Source: Eopsaltria australis
Taxonomy: Eukaryota > Chordata > Aves > Passeriformes > Petroicidae
Length of the DNA stretch: 64,000 bases
Reading direction: 5' to 3'
Assembly (NCBI GenBank): GCA_034509425.1
Contig: JAVTVJ010001234.1
Span: forward strand, 1-64,000
The stretch's first letter is position 1. The number at the start of each line of letters is the position of its first letter. Shown one piece after another: positions 35,912 to 48,429 of this stretch. The translations under genes and the position numbers were made by a program. The notes below the pieces were generated by a model, which had not been told where the DNA came from, ran no database searches, and worked only from the letters and a program-made list of their open reading frames with translations.

Positions 35912-36535
35912 AAATTTGATATATCCTGAGGAGAAAATGGGGAAAAAAATGAGAATTTCATATATCCTGAGGAGAAAATGGGAAAAATGTGAAAATTTCA
36001 TATATCCTGAGGAGAAAATGGGAAAAATCTGAAAAATTCATGTATCCTGAGGAGAAAATGGAAAAAATCTGAATATTTCACATATCCTGAGGAAAAAATG
36101 TGAAAATTTCATATATCCTGAGGAAAAAATGGGAAAAATGTGGAAATTTCATATATCCTGAGGAATAAATGGAAAAAAGCCTGAAAATTTCATATATCCT
36201 GAGAAGAAAATGGAAAAAATCTGAATATTTCATATATCCTGAGGAAAAAATGGGAAAAATCTGAAAAATTCATGTATCCTGAGGAGAAAATGGGGAAAAT
36301 GTGAAAAATTTATATATCCTGAGGAGAAAATGGAAAAAATCTGAATATTTCATATATCCTGAGGAAAAAATGGGAAAAATGTGAAAATTCCATATATCCT
36401 GAGGAAAAAATGGAAAAAAATCTGAAAAATTCAAATATCCTGAGGAGAAAATGGAAAAAGCCTGAAATTTTCATATATCCTGAGGAGTAAATGGGAAAAA
36501 AACCTGAATATTTCATATACCCTGAGGAGAAAAGG
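35912..36535. repeat. 36-40-bp minisatellite, about 16 copies
   Basis: The unit is near ATTTCATATATCCTGAGGAG plus AAAATGGGAAAAATGTGAAA, with A-run length changes between copies. Confidence 0.94.
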
Positions 36536-36569
36536 CTTTGTGCTCATACAGAGATGGAGCAGGGAAATT

Positions 36570-36715
36570 TCCTTCATGGAAAGGCTTCTCCAGGCCAAGG
36601 AAATGGTGGAATTTCCATTCCAGGAGGGATTTCAAAGCTGTGTGGATGTGGCACTTGGGGATTTGGATGGATTTGGATGAAGCTTTTCCAACCTAAACGA
36701 TTCCAGGATTTTTTA
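36570..36715 (+). mobile_element. CR1 3' end, older subfamily
   Basis: GAGGGATTTCAAAGCTGTGT, GGATGTGGCACTTGGGGATT and CTTTTCCAACCTAAACGATT are the final part of a sense CR1. Confidence 0.85.
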
Positions 36716-37762
36716 ATACAATGAAAAACACTAAAAAAACCCCAAAATATTGCTCTGTCAATTCTTGGTTCTCCCAAATAATCCCATGGATCCGATCCAG
36801 GCACCCATTTTTGTATCCTGCCCTGGATTCCCATGGAAAACTTCCCAAAAAAAGGGATAAAAAGGAATGTTCAGCCTTGGAATGTTCAGCCTTGGAGCAC
36901 CCTCCTCGTCCTTGCCACAAAAGGATTGAAATCATCTTGGAATTTCTCTGATTTTGGTCTCATTTTGGCCCCACAGCGGCTGAGGAACAGAAAATTCCAC
37001 CCTTCATCCAAGGTTTTGTGTTTTACTCCTGCTTTTCCAGCTTTCCAGTTGATTCACAGGATATAATTCCTGTTGGATCCCAGTTATTTTGATTTCTTGG
37101 TATCCCGGATCATCTCCCCCTCATCAGCTCTCCCTGGGATTAACCAGGATCAGGTTTAGAAAGTGGAATTTTTTTTAATTTTCATTTTTCCCCTAAGGGA
37201 TTCCAGGCAAAACTCCCAACATTCCCTGTTCAACAATTCCAGCTTTGCCAGCGCCTCGTGTCTGGGAGCTGGGAATGAGCAGGGTTTGCTCCGCTGTCAG
37301 AATTCCCAGGAATTAATTAAAGGAATAATTAATTCCAGGAAACCTTGAGAGCAGCTCGGTGCCACGGCCAATAAAAACAGGATCAGGGAGGGTGTGGCTG
37401 TGGCCTGGTCCAAGGAAATGAAAAATTCCCTGATTTTTTTAATGGATAAAAAGTCACCAGTGAGGGGTAAAAAAGGGGTGAGGCAGCAGCACAGGACAAT
37501 CCCACATTCCCAAATCTCTGCCTCATTCCAGGGGCATTCCAAGGGTTATCCAGGCCTCTGCTCAAAATATTCCAGCGGGGAATTGCCACAGAAAGTCTGG
37601 GAATATTCCAAATGTTGGTACTGAAAATACACAAGGGGAAGGTCCAAAGGCATCGGAGCCAGGTGGGGATGGGCCGTGAGGAATCTGGGAAACTGAGGGA
37701 GGAACTTGGCCACGAGGGTTTAAAAATGGGATTTCTTTAGGTGGATTTTGGTGAAAAATCAC
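36716..37762. other. Single-copy sequence
   Basis: No gene recognised. A small GGAATGTTCAGCCTT doubling is present near 36866-36894. Confidence 0.5.
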
Positions 37763-38035
37763 GAAATTGTGGAATCCCAGAGTCATTAAGGTTGGAAGAG
37801 ATCTTTAGGATCAGCAAGTCCAACCCTCAGCCATGTCCACCACTGACCATGTCCCCAAGTGCCACATCCACGTGGTTTTGGACGCTTCCAGGGATTCTGA
37901 CTCCACCCCTTCCATGTTCCAATGCTTTTCACCCCATTCCATGATTTTTCCCCCCTAGAATCCAATTTAAGTCTCCCCTGGCACAACCTGAGGCCGTTTC
38001 CTCTCATCCTGTCCCTGTTCCCTGGAGGAAGGAGG
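37763..38035 (-). mobile_element. CR1 3' portion, older subfamily
   Basis: AAGGTTGGAAGAGATCTTTA, GCAAGTCCAACCCTCAGCCA, CCCCAAGTGCCACATCCACG and CCTGAGGCCGTTTCCTCTCA follow in CR1 antisense order. Confidence 0.88.
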
Positions 38036-38254
38036 AAATCCGTGTGGAATAAACTCCAGGCATTGGAAATTCCCGGATTCCAGCAGCCAGGAGAGGCAGG
38101 GGGGGCTGGGAAATGGGCATGGGATGATGCTGGAAGGCAGAGGAAGGCGAATCTCAGGATGTTCCCTAATTCCTTGCCAAACTATGTTGGGCTCCGTGGA
38201 TTTCTCCTCTACGGCAACACAAGGGAAGAGAGGGCAGGTGAGGATGTGCAGGCC

Positions 38255-39395
38255 AAAAACTGAATAAAAATAACCAAAAACTGAATAAAAATAACCAAAA
38301 ACTGAATAAAAATAACCAAAAACGGAATAAAACCAATCCAATATTGAATAAAACCAACCCAATACTGAATAAAACCAACTGAATCCTGAACAAAACCAAG
38401 CCAATACTGAACTAAAACAACCAAAAACTGAATAAAACCAACCAAAAACTAAACTAAATATTGAACACAGCCAACCAAATCCTGAAAAAATCCCAACCAA
38501 ATCCTGAACAAAACCAACCAAAAACTTAACAAAAATAATCAAATCCTGAAAAAAACCTAGTGAAATCCTGAACAGAACCAACCAAAATCTGAATAAAACC
38601 AATCCAATATTTAACAAAGCCAACCAAAAACTGAACAAAACCAACCCAATATCAAACAAAACCTACCAAATACTGAACCGAAACAACCAAAAATGGAACC
38701 AAACCAAGTGAAAAGTGAATAAAAATAACCAAATCCTGAACAAAATCCCAATGAAATCCTGAACAAAACCAACCAAAAATGGAACTAAAACAACCAAAAA
38801 CTGAACAAAACCAACCCAATATTGGACAAAACCAACCAAATCCTGAACAAAACCAACCAAAATCTGAATAAAACCAATCCAATATTTAACAAAGCCAACC
38901 AAAAACTGAACAAAACCAACCAAATCCTGAACAAAACCAACCAAAATCTGAATGAAACAAATCCAATATTTAAATTTAAACAAAGCCAACCAAAAACTGA
39001 ACAAAACCAACCAAATCTTGAACAAAACCAACCAAAATCTGAATAAAACAAATCCAATATTTAAATTTAAACAAAGCCAACCAAAAACTGAACAAAACCA
39101 AGCAAATCCTGAAGCGAAACAACCAAAAACTTAAAAAAACCAACCAAAAACTGAACAAAAGCAACCAAAATCTGAATAAAGCAAATCCAGTATTTAACAA
39201 AGTCAACCAAAAACTGAACAAAACCAACCAAATCCTGAACAAAACCAACCAAAAACAGAACCAAACCAAGTGAAAACTGAATAAAAATAACCAAACCCTT
39301 AACAAAACCAACCAAATCCTGAACCGAAACAACCAAAAACTGAATAAAACCAACCCAAAACTGAACAGAACCAACCCCAAACGGAACAAAGCCAA
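38255..39395. repeat. About 20-bp AC-rich minisatellite, 1.1 kb
   Basis: More than 50 units of the type AACCAACCAAATCCTGAACA and AACCAAAAACTGAATAAAAC, very poor in G on the plus strand. A higher-order block with ATATTTAAATTTAAACAAAG appears twice (near 38965 and 39056). The minus-strand frames of 60-230 codons rich in Phe, Leu and Trp are artefacts. Confidence 0.95.
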
Positions 39396-40489
39396 TCTAA
39401 TCATGGCAGAGTTTGGGCTGGGAGGGCCCGTGAAGCTCGGCTCAGGGATGAACGCCCTGGGTGAGCTGAGACCCAGCAGGTCGCGCGGGTAAAAGCGACC
39501 GGCGCTTTTGCTCTTTCCTTGGAAGATGATTTACGGTTAGTGAGAAAGCCCTGCCAGCCTCGTGTCTGATTCAGCTTTTCCACCAGCTCCACTTCCATCA
39601 TTTTCATTTATTTTCTCTTCCCAGCGAGGGTGAAGTTTGAAGCAAATATTTCAGAGGCTTGGTTGCGTTGTGCTGATTAACAGTGACTCATTCCTTGCCT
39701 CTCCACACACATCCCAAGCTGTCTTTTTGCGCTCAGGATTGAGGTGTGCAATTAAAATTGAATCATTAAAAGCCTTTTTTTTTTTTCTCTGTGTGTGTGT
39801 GTGGTTCTGTTTTCAACCTGTTTCATCTCCAAATTTTTTAATAAAATTATTGGGATCACCTTGCAATTCGCACACACAAAAAAAAGGGGGGTGTTATTGG
39901 GAGTGTTTTGAGTGAAAATTCAATGAATTCAAGGAACGGGAGGGAATTAAAAGATTGGGTGGCAACAACAAAACAGGAGTTGTGGACAAAAAAGTGATTT
40001 CCAAATAACCATGATTTTAATTCCTGACCTATGATTAATCCGTCTTAAAATTCCTCTGTGTAACTACACCTTGTATTAATCATAGCTCTTTCATTTAGGC
40101 CGCGGGGAAAACATGAAAATGAAGTTTTTTGAAGCTCCGAGAGCTTCAGAAACTGATGGCACCAGCCAAAAATCTAAAAATAAGCAGACAAAACACTCCT
40201 CGGGGTATTTTTAGCTGAGAAACAACTGCAGAGCTAAGTCAGAGACAGCAAAATCACCTTTTCTTCCCAGGTTTTTTTTTTGGGATGGGTCGGCGTTCGG
40301 ACTGACACGGCAGCGGGGAGCGCTGGAGATTTGGCCTGTCCGTGGTTTTTATGGATGGAAAGGATTTTGGGGGTTTGTTTTGGGAGGAGATCTCCAGGAT
40401 TTGGGGTGGGGTGTGAGCCCCAAATTCCTGAGTGCTGAAGATCAGCACGGCTTGGGTTTATTGCCCTGACTGAGCCTCAATTCCACATG
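39396..40489. other. Single-copy sequence, 1.1 kb
   Basis: No gene seen. It holds a short (GT)n at 39791-39803. The part at about 39960-40250 is complex AT-rich sequence with several ATTAAT, TGATTAAT and TAATCATAG motifs of the kind found in conserved developmental enhancers. That reading is inference. Confidence 0.5.
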
Positions 40490-40895
40490 GGAATAATCCC
40501 ATCCCAACCATGATGGGATTGTGGGATGTTCCCAACTTCACAATGTTGGGAATAACCTCATCCCAACCATGGCAGGAGATGGGATATTCCCTGTGGGAAC
40601 ACTTCACAATACTGGGAATAACCTCAATCCAATCAAGGATATTCCCTGTGTGAGCACCTCACAAATTTGGGAATAACCCCATCCCAATGACGCCAGGAAA
40701 TGGGATATTCCCAACTTCACAATATTGGGAATAACCTCAATCCAATCAAGGATATTCCCTGTGGAAACACCTCAAAATATTAGGAACAGCCCCATCCCAA
40801 CCACGCCAGGAAATGGGATACTCCCAACTTCACAAAGTTGGGAATAATTCCATCCCAACCGAGGATATTTCCTTTGGGAACACTTCAAACCATGA
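40490..40895. repeat. Roughly 60-70-bp minisatellite
   Basis: GGGAATAACCTCATCCCAAC, AGGAAATGGGATATTCCC and ACTTCACAATATTGGGAATA recur about six times with missing parts. Confidence 0.88.
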
Positions 40896-41261
40896 GGAAA
40901 CAGAAAATTTTAGGAGTCATTTCCCTAAATTCTCCCCCTCCATTTCCTCCCCCAACCTCTGTGAGGAGTTAAAACGGCACCAACAAGGCCGAGAAATCCA
41001 CAAATCCAAGGAATTTCCTCTTCCCACCCCAAACAAGGCCCTGCTTCCCAGCCCGGGCATTCCAAGTGGATTTAAGCCGTAATTTTTCTGATCCACCTGC
41101 GGATAATCCAGGGGCTCTCATTTCCCAGCAACATTCCCAGCTTTTCCCACTGTTCTGAGGGATCCCAGCACTCCAGGCTCCCACCAAATCCAGAATTCAT
41201 TCCCAGGAAAAAGCCCTGAACAGATCAGAGAATATTTCAGCCAACTGAAAATAAAACCCCA
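40896..41261. other. Single-copy spacer
   Basis: No feature recognised. Confidence 0.45.
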
Positions 41262-41745
41262 GAGCAGAAAATCCTTCGGGATTGTTCCCAGATTTCTCCA
41301 AGACATCTCTGATATTATTGGGAAATGCAGGAAAAATCCCAGAGCAGAAAATCCTTCAGGATTGCTCAAAAATTTCTCCAAGACATCTCTGATATTGTTG
41401 GGAAAAGCAGGAAAAATCCCAGAGCAGAAAATCCTTCGGGATTGTTCCCAGATTTCTCCAAGACATCTTTCAGATTGTTGGGAAACTCAGGAAAAATCCC
41501 AGAGCAGAAAATCCTTCAGGATTGTTCCCAGATCTCTCCAAGACACCTCTGAGATTGTTGGGAAATTCAGGAAAAATCCCAGAGCAGAAAGTCCTTCGGG
41601 ATTGTTCCCAGATTTCTCCAAGACCTCTCTGAGATTGGGAAAAGCAGGAAAAATCCCAGAGCAGAAAATCCTTCGGGGCTGCTCCAAGATCTCTCCAAAA
41701 CATCTCTGATGCTATTGGGAAACTCAGGAAAAATCCCAGGAATTC
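41262..41745. repeat. 79-bp minisatellite, six copies
   Basis: AGAGCAGAAAATCCTTCGGG recurs near 41263, 41342, 41420, 41500, 41581 and 41658, with ATTTCTCCAAGACATCTCTG in each unit. Confidence 0.95.
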
Positions 41746-42089
41746 TGAGCTCCAGGATTAAGTTTCCACAGAGATCTGCCAAGGAATAATTTCAATTAAA
41801 ACCTCTTTTCCCTGCATATTATTATGGGATGTTCTGAGATCACCGCCGCCCTCCTTTTCCAAGGTAAGGAAATGCCCCCCAGGAATGTGGAGCAGGCTTT
41901 GGAAATCCGGGAAGGATGTTCCATCAGAATAATTGATCCTGCTCAGGAGCACGAAAACCTCAGGGGATTTATGGAAATGATCCCTATTTTGAAGCAGGTG
42001 ATGCCCATTCTGCGATTGAAATCATTTTAATTATGGTATAAAAATGAAAACCCTGTTTTAAAGATTTTTTTCCTGCAGGTTTTTTATTT
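41746..42089. other. Single-copy spacer
   Basis: No feature recognised. Confidence 0.45.
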
Positions 42090-42555
42090 TTCATTATTTA
42101 TATGTATATGTATATTTATATTTATATGTATATTTATATTTATATGTATATTTATATTTATATTTATTGTTATTGTTATATTTATAATTAGATTTAAACT
42201 TATATTTATATTTATTTTTATTTTATTTCTATTTAGAATTTATATTTATATTTATATTTATTGTTAAATTTATATTTATTGTTATATTTATAATTATATT
42301 TAAACTTATATTTATATTTATATTTATTTCTATTTTAGTGTTATATTTATATTTATTGTTATATTTATACTTATACTTATATTTACATTTATATTTATTG
42401 TTATATTTATTGTTATATTTATATTTATATTTATATTTATATTTACTTATATTTATATTTATTGTTATATTTATTATATTTATTGCTATATTTATTATAT
42501 TTATTGTTATATTAATTATCTTTATTTCTATTTATTAATTATTTTCATTTCTTTA
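42090..42555. repeat. (TATTTA)n AT-rich array
   Basis: Hexamer TATTTA with TATTGT and TACTTA variants over about 460 bp. Confidence 0.95.
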
Positions 42556-42934
42556 TGGGAAGCCAGCTCATCCATTTTTTTTTCCCCCTGTTCCAAGCTT
42601 GCAGCACATTCCTTCAGTTCTTATCTCCTGGAATTTGGAATTCTCTAAGAAATAAAACTCCAGTTTCTCAAGGTCTGGAAAACAAAACTATAAAAAAATC
42701 ACCACATTTCTCCAAAAAATCATCTCCTAAATTTCTGGGATTCATCCCACAATTCCTGTTAAAGTTTCCCAAATATTTCCTTTCATCCATGGCATTTACA
42801 GATATGGAATGTGCCTCTGCTTGGTTTCCCAGCCCGATCCCAGCTTTATTATCCTTAATTCTCCATGCAAATCTCATCCCTTTATCATCCTCACTTTCCT
42901 TATCTACCCTTTAATTAATCCCCACTTATCAATC
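42556..42934. other. Single-copy spacer
   Basis: No feature recognised. Confidence 0.45.
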
Positions 42935-43310
42935 TCCCAATTAATTTGCATTTTATCAATCACCCAATGAATTCCCATTTTATCCATCCCTCAATTAAAT
43001 CCCCATTTTATCAATCCCTCAAGGAATTCCCATTTTATCGATCCCTCAATTAAATCCCCATTTTATCAATCATTCAATGAATTCCCATTTTATCAATCCC
43101 CCAATCAATTCCCATTTTATCAATCCCTCAATTAATTCCCATTTTATCAATCCCCCAATCAATTCCCATTTTATCAATCCCTCAATTAATTCCCATTTTA
43201 TTAATCATTCAATCAATTCCCATTTTATCAATCCCTCAATTAATTCCCATTTTATCAATCCCCCAGTGAATTCCCATTTTATCAATCCCTTAATTCCCAT
43301 TTTATCAATT
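42935..43310. repeat. 27-28-bp minisatellite, about 13 copies
   Basis: The unit is close to TTCCCATTTTATCAATCCCT plus CAATTAA. Confidence 0.95.
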
Positions 43311-44574
43311 CCCAGCAACTTCCCAGGGAGGAAAAACGGGCTCTGGCTGAAGCCAGCATTCCCGAGGAAGGTTTGGAGTGCCCAAAATTATCCCAAATTT
43401 CGGTTTTATTTAGCTTTTAACACCGTTTTTAATTTGCTGCCCACCACCACCATCTGGAGAACAACGGGAGTACTACAGGAGTGGAGGCTGAGTGGATTTA
43501 TCCCAATTCCAGGAAGGTTTCCAGGTGGATTTGGGGAATAGGATCAATCCCTTCATATTTTCATCCCCAAGCTCCAAAATAAAATTATTCCATAAGAAAA
43601 AAGCCATAAATGAGGGTTAACAAGGCAGCAAATCCATATTTTATTAAAGTATTTAATAAAATATCCTAAATATTTACCAGCCCCTCTAATCCCTAAAAAG
43701 TGCACTCCAATATTTAATATTAAACCATTCATTTCAGAATTCCTCATGGAATTCCTAAAGCCTTGATTTCCTCACGCCTTGGGATTCACCATAAATCCCA
43801 TTTTTGATTCAACATCAAAATTCCCTGCAAACCCTTCCAAATATCCAAATATCCCCCCAACACCTGAGGGAAACCTGGAGAAATTATGGGAATGAGCAGC
43901 CAGCTGCCAAACCTAACCCAGGAGATGCTAAGGAGCAAAAAAAAAATTGGGAAAAGAATTCTTTTGGATGTTCCAAATTTTTTTCCTCACACCTTCACTC
44001 TCCCCTCCTGGATTTCTAAGCACAAAGCCAGAGTTGGAAAATACAAAGCAGGATTGGGGAAATATTGGAACAACTTGGATGAAAATGGGGACAAAGATTG
44101 TGGGAAAGCAGCTTCCAAGGTTTCTCCACTCAGATTGTCACCTGAAGATCTCTATCCCAAATCCCTCCTGTCTGGCAGGATCCATAAAAGCTGTTTTGTG
44201 GGAATATTCCCTTCCTTTCCCATACAAAATATTGCTCCATCACGGCTGCTTTGGAATTCCTGCCTTGGGATCAGCCTCCCTTTGTTTTTTGGCTTTCTCC
44301 AGGAACATCTTCCATGGTTTATCCACTGGTTTGTTTTTTCCTTCAAAACTTGTATTAATTTGGTTTTTTGACCATTAATAACCACTGAACTTAGTGACCT
44401 TAATAAGCACTAACTACTTAATAAGCAGCTCTGTTGGGTTTCCATCCCATATCCAGGATCTTCTCCAAACTCAGCATTCCATGATTCCCTTGAGAGGGTG
44501 GGCAGGCCCTGAGTCACTGGGAATTCCAGAGGGAAGAACGGCCTGGAATGGGGTAGAGCTCAGTTCTAACCGGG
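43311..44574. other. Single-copy sequence, 1.3 kb
   Basis: No gene or array. The 161- and 143-codon overlapping plus frames at about 43886-44378 show no recognisable domain. Confidence 0.5.
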
Positions 44575-45530
44575 TCCAGAACCCTAAAACTTCAATAAAA
44601 AATGGGAATGTTCAACCCAGTTTTTGTAGGATCAGCTGATACAAGTGGTCAGGGAGGTGAGGATTAGAACTGAAATAAAAATTGGGAATGTTCAGGCCAG
44701 GTTTTGTAGGATCAGGTGATGTAACTGGACAGGGAAGTGATGATTAGGGTTTAAATTAAAAAATGAGGATGTTCAGGCCAGGTTTTGTAGAACCAGACAA
44801 TGTAAGTGGAGAGGGAAGTGAGGATTAGAACTGAAATAAAAATTGGGAATGTTCAGCCCAGTTTTTATAGGATCAGCTGATACAAGTGGTCAGGAAAGCG
44901 AGGATTAGAACTTAAAAATCAGAATATTCAGGCCAGTTTTTGTAGGATCAGCCGAGGTAAGTGGACAGGGAGGTGAGGATTAGAACTGAAATAAAAATTG
45001 GGAATGTTCAGCCCAGGTTTTGTAGGATCAGCTGATATAAGTGGACAGGGAGGTGAGGATTAGGACTTAAATAAAAAATGGGAATATTCAACCCAGTTTT
45101 TGTAGGATCAGCCGAGGTAAGTGGACAGGAAGGGGAGGATTAGGATTTAAATAAAAAATGGGAATATTCAACCCAGTTTTTGTAGGATCAGCCGAGGTAA
45201 GTGGACAGGAAGGGGAGGATTAGGATTTAAATAAAAATGGGAATGTTCAGCCCAGGTTTTGTAGGATCAGACAATATAAGTGGCCAAGAAGGTGAGGATT
45301 AGAACTGAAATAAAAATGGGAATGTTCAGCCCAGGTTTTGTAGGATCAGCCGAGGTAAGTGGTCAGGAAGGTGAGGATTAGAACTGAAATAAAAATTGGG
45401 AATGTTCAGCCCAGGTTTTGTAGGATCAGCCAATGGAGGTAGTGAGGGAGGTGAGGATTAGGATTTAAATAAAAATGGGAATGTTCAGCCCAGGTTTTGT
45501 AGGATCAGCCGATGTAAGTGGTCAGGGAGG
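44575..45530. repeat. 81-bp minisatellite, about 11-12 copies
   Basis: Units contain AAATAAAAATTGGGAATGTT, CAGCCCAGGTTTTGTAGGAT, CAGCCGAGGTAAGTGG and AGGGAGGTGAGGATTAG. Neighbouring units near 45060-45230 are almost identical. Confidence 0.95.
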
Positions 45531-46081
45531 TGGGGAGGATGCAGGAACAGGAGCTGGGACAGCGCTGCATCCCAGTCACTCCAGCAGCTCCCAGGTCCTA
45601 TGGAAAACCGGGAATTTTCCAGCCCTACAGAAACAGCAACAACCCGAGCAGCGCTGTCAGGATTCCAGGAAAATCCACATCCAGGGATTGCGCCGGGCTG
45701 GAAAAGAGGAGCAGCGATGCCCTCTTGTGTTCTGAGGGAAACTCGGGATAAATCCATGGCAATTCCTCGCGTTTCTCCCAAACCATGGACAGAGGCGCGT
45801 CAGGAATGGAACAAATGCAAATCCCTGCCCCAAAAACCGGGAACATTTGCACAACGCCCACAAAGGTGAACCAAGCCTTTTACTGCCCAAATTCCCAGTC
45901 CAACTAAAATTAGGGATCTCATTCGGTCGCATTCATCCCAGCAATTCATCACAAAACCTGGACAAAAGCTCCTGCAATTCCTCTCTCTCAGCTATTCCAG
46001 TTTAGAAATCCTCTTTTCAGCAGGAAAACTCTTTCCAAAGGACTTTAACAAATGGATTTGGGACGTCCTCTGGAGCTGTTC
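45531..46081. other. Single-copy spacer
   Basis: No gene recognised. Frames of 77-98 codons on both strands have no support. Confidence 0.5.
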
Positions 46082-47755
46082 AAAAGCAAAGTGCTGAGCT
46101 GAACAGAAACCTGGATTCCAGCTTGGAATAACGATGGGAACAGGAACCAGCAAATGCAGCCGAGAGAGGAAAGTTTAGAACCTAAAACCAATCCTAAACC
46201 CAGAGTTGAGAGCACAGGATTTAAGGTGCAACTAATACAATCTCAATATTCCCACGAAAAGCAGGAACAAGTCCTTATTTTGCCACAAAACCCAATTCCA
46301 GCACAGGAGCACTCAAGGCATTGTTCCTCCTCTCCCTCTGGATTAATTCCCTTCTTTCAGCACTGACACCAGCTCCTTTTGGAACTCACCTGAGTAACCC
46401 CCTTGTAATCAGCCCTCTGATGGTTTCTTGGGGACTTTATCTGGATTTTGGGATCCTCTACCCTTGTTCAAATGCAAGAGAGCTGAGCTTAACAGAAACC
46501 CAGATTGCAGCTTGGAATAACGATGGGAACAGGAACCAGCAAATGCAGCCGAGAGAGGAAAGTTTAGAACCTAAAACCAATCCTAAACCCAAGTTGAGAG
46601 CGCAGGATTTAAGGTGCAATTAATACAATCTCAATATTCCCATGAAAAGCAGGACACACATCCTTATTTTGCACAAAACCCAATTCCAGCACAGGAACGC
46701 TCAAGGCATTGTTTCCTCCTCCCCCTCTGGATTAATTCCCTTCTTTCAGCACTTGACACCAGCTCCAGTTTTGGAACTCACCTGAGTAACCCCCTTGTAA
46801 TCAGCCCTCTGATGGTTTCTTGGGGACTTATCTGGAGCTTTTGGGATCCTCTACCCTTGGACAAATGCAGAGAGAGCTGAGCTTAACAGAAACCCAGATT
46901 GCAGCTTGGAATAACGATGGGAACAGGCAAATGCCAGAGAGGAGTTTAGAACAAAACGGACTCTAAACCCAAAGTTGGGAGTGCAGGATTTAAGGTGCAA
47001 TTAATACAATCTCAATATTCCCATGAAAAGCAGGACACACATCCTTATTTTGCACAAAACCCAATTCCAGCACAGGAACGCTCAAGGCATTGTTTCCTCC
47101 TCCCCCTCTGGATTAATTCCCTTCTTTCAGCACTTGACACCAGCTCCAGTTTTGGAACTCACCTGAGTAACCCCCTTGTAATCAGCCCTCTGATGGTTTC
47201 TTGGGGAATCCTTTTGGGATCCTCTACCCTTGGACAAATGCAAACTGAAATGGCGGAGGAGCTGAGCTTAACAGAAACCCAGATTCCAGCTTGGAATAAC
47301 AATGGGAACAGGAACCAGCAAATGCAGCCGAGAGAGCAAAGTTTAGAACCTAAAACCAATCCTAAACCCGTTGAGAGCACGGGATTTAAGGTGCAATTAA
47401 TACAATCTCAATATTCCCATGAAAAGCAGGACACACATCCTTATTTTGCACAAAACCCAATTCCAGCACAGGAACGCTCAAGGCTTTGCCTTCCTCCTCC
47501 CCCTCTGGATTAATTCCCTTCTTTCAGCACTCGACACCAGCTCCAGTTTTGGAACTCACCTGGAGTAACCCCCTTGTAATCAGCCCTCTGATGGTTTCTT
47601 TGGGACTTATCTGGAGCTTTTGGGATCCTCTACCCTTGGACAAATGCAGAGAGTGCTGAGCTTAACAGAAACCCAGATTCCAGCTTGGAATAACAATGGG
47701 AACAGGACCAGCAAATGCAGCTGAGAGAGGAAAGTTTAGAACCTAAAATCCACTC
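46082..47755. repeat. 390-bp tandem repeat, four full copies plus a partial
   Basis: The GCTGAGCT(G/T)AACAGAAACC block falls near 46093, 46482, 46875, 47261 and 47655. Copies also share GAACAGGAACCAGCAAATGC, ACAATCTCAATATTCCCA and ATCAGCCCTCTGATGGTTTC, with few substitutions and small indels. It lies 420 bp downstream of the PDE4B1 second coding exon, in the intron. Each full copy carries ACTCACCTG on the plus strand, that is CAG|GTGAGT on the PDE4B sense strand. The 172-codon plus frame is accidental. Confidence 0.95.
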
Positions 47756-48172
47756 TAAACCTTATCTCGAGCTTAACTTTAGATCCCAATGGGGTTTTTT
47801 CCAAGCCTTTTTCCTCACACAGAGACAGGAAACACCCAGAGAATCAAAATCTTTTCCTCAACCATTTATGGGAGAGTTCAGCACCACCCTGACCCTGTGT
47901 GGGCGCAAAGTTAGGAACACAAATCCTCGGTTGAGATCGAGATCAGAACTTTCGAGAGAGATTTTTCACCAAAGTAGAATTACAAAAAACCCACAAAAAT
48001 AATTTGCTTTATAACCTTATAGAACCACGATACAACCCCTGATAGAGGCTGACTAATCAGATTAATATATACAACATTAAAAAGGAGGAGAAAAGCCAAT
48101 TTGAAACCAGAAGAGGAAGGAACTAACAAAGGGATTAACGAACGATTAGAAGCAGAATGGAGGGACACTCAC
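47756..48172. other. Intron immediately downstream of PDE4B1 exon 48173-48408
   Basis: Single-copy sequence of about 415 bp between the splice donor and the 390-bp array. No further exon recognised. Confidence 0.6.
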
Positions 48173-48408
48173 CAGTCGTGGTAGGTGGTGATGGCGATGC
48201 TGGGGGGGGTCAGCAGGGGCAGGGTGGTGGGCCTGCACACGATGTCCCTGTCGGGGGTCCTGGCTCTCTCCGTCTGTCGCTGGGACAGCGGTGGCAGCTG
48301 CAGGTTCCCCGAGCAGCACCTGCGGCCCCTCCACAGGTCGATGCCCAGCGTGTGGCTTGAGGTGCTGTAGGATTTGCTGAGCCCGCATTCCAGGTAATCC
48401 AGGGAGCT
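48173..48408 (-). CDS. PDE4B: PDE4B second coding exon, PDE4B1-specific N-terminal region
   Basis: This 236-nt exon continues PDE4B1 from the 51188-51229 exon. The acceptor is CTGTTTGCAG ending at 48409, and the donor is TG|GTGAGT at 48172-48167. The reading begins SSLDYLECGLSKSY and passes through LGIDLWRGRRCCSGNLQLPP, LSQRQTERARTP and RPTTLPL to SIAITTYHD, leaving 'TG' for a split cysteine codon. The human PDE4B1 exon has the same blocks (ECSLSKSY, LGIDLWRGRRCCSGNLQLPP, SIAITT) and also ends in a split Cys before FDVENG. PDE4D7 has a related but clearly different sequence at this place, so the paralogue assignment is good. The last residues (YHD against VSQE in human) and the segment after RTP differ. 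A minisatellite begins within about 25 bp of the acceptor. Confidence 0.95.
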
Positions 48409-48429
48409 CTGCAAACAGAGAGCCCTCTG

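Noticed and set aside
38166..39404. Hydrophobic Phe/Leu/Trp frames resembling membrane segments
   Set aside because: They are produced by the G-poor AC-rich minisatellite read on the minus strand. They are present in all frames.
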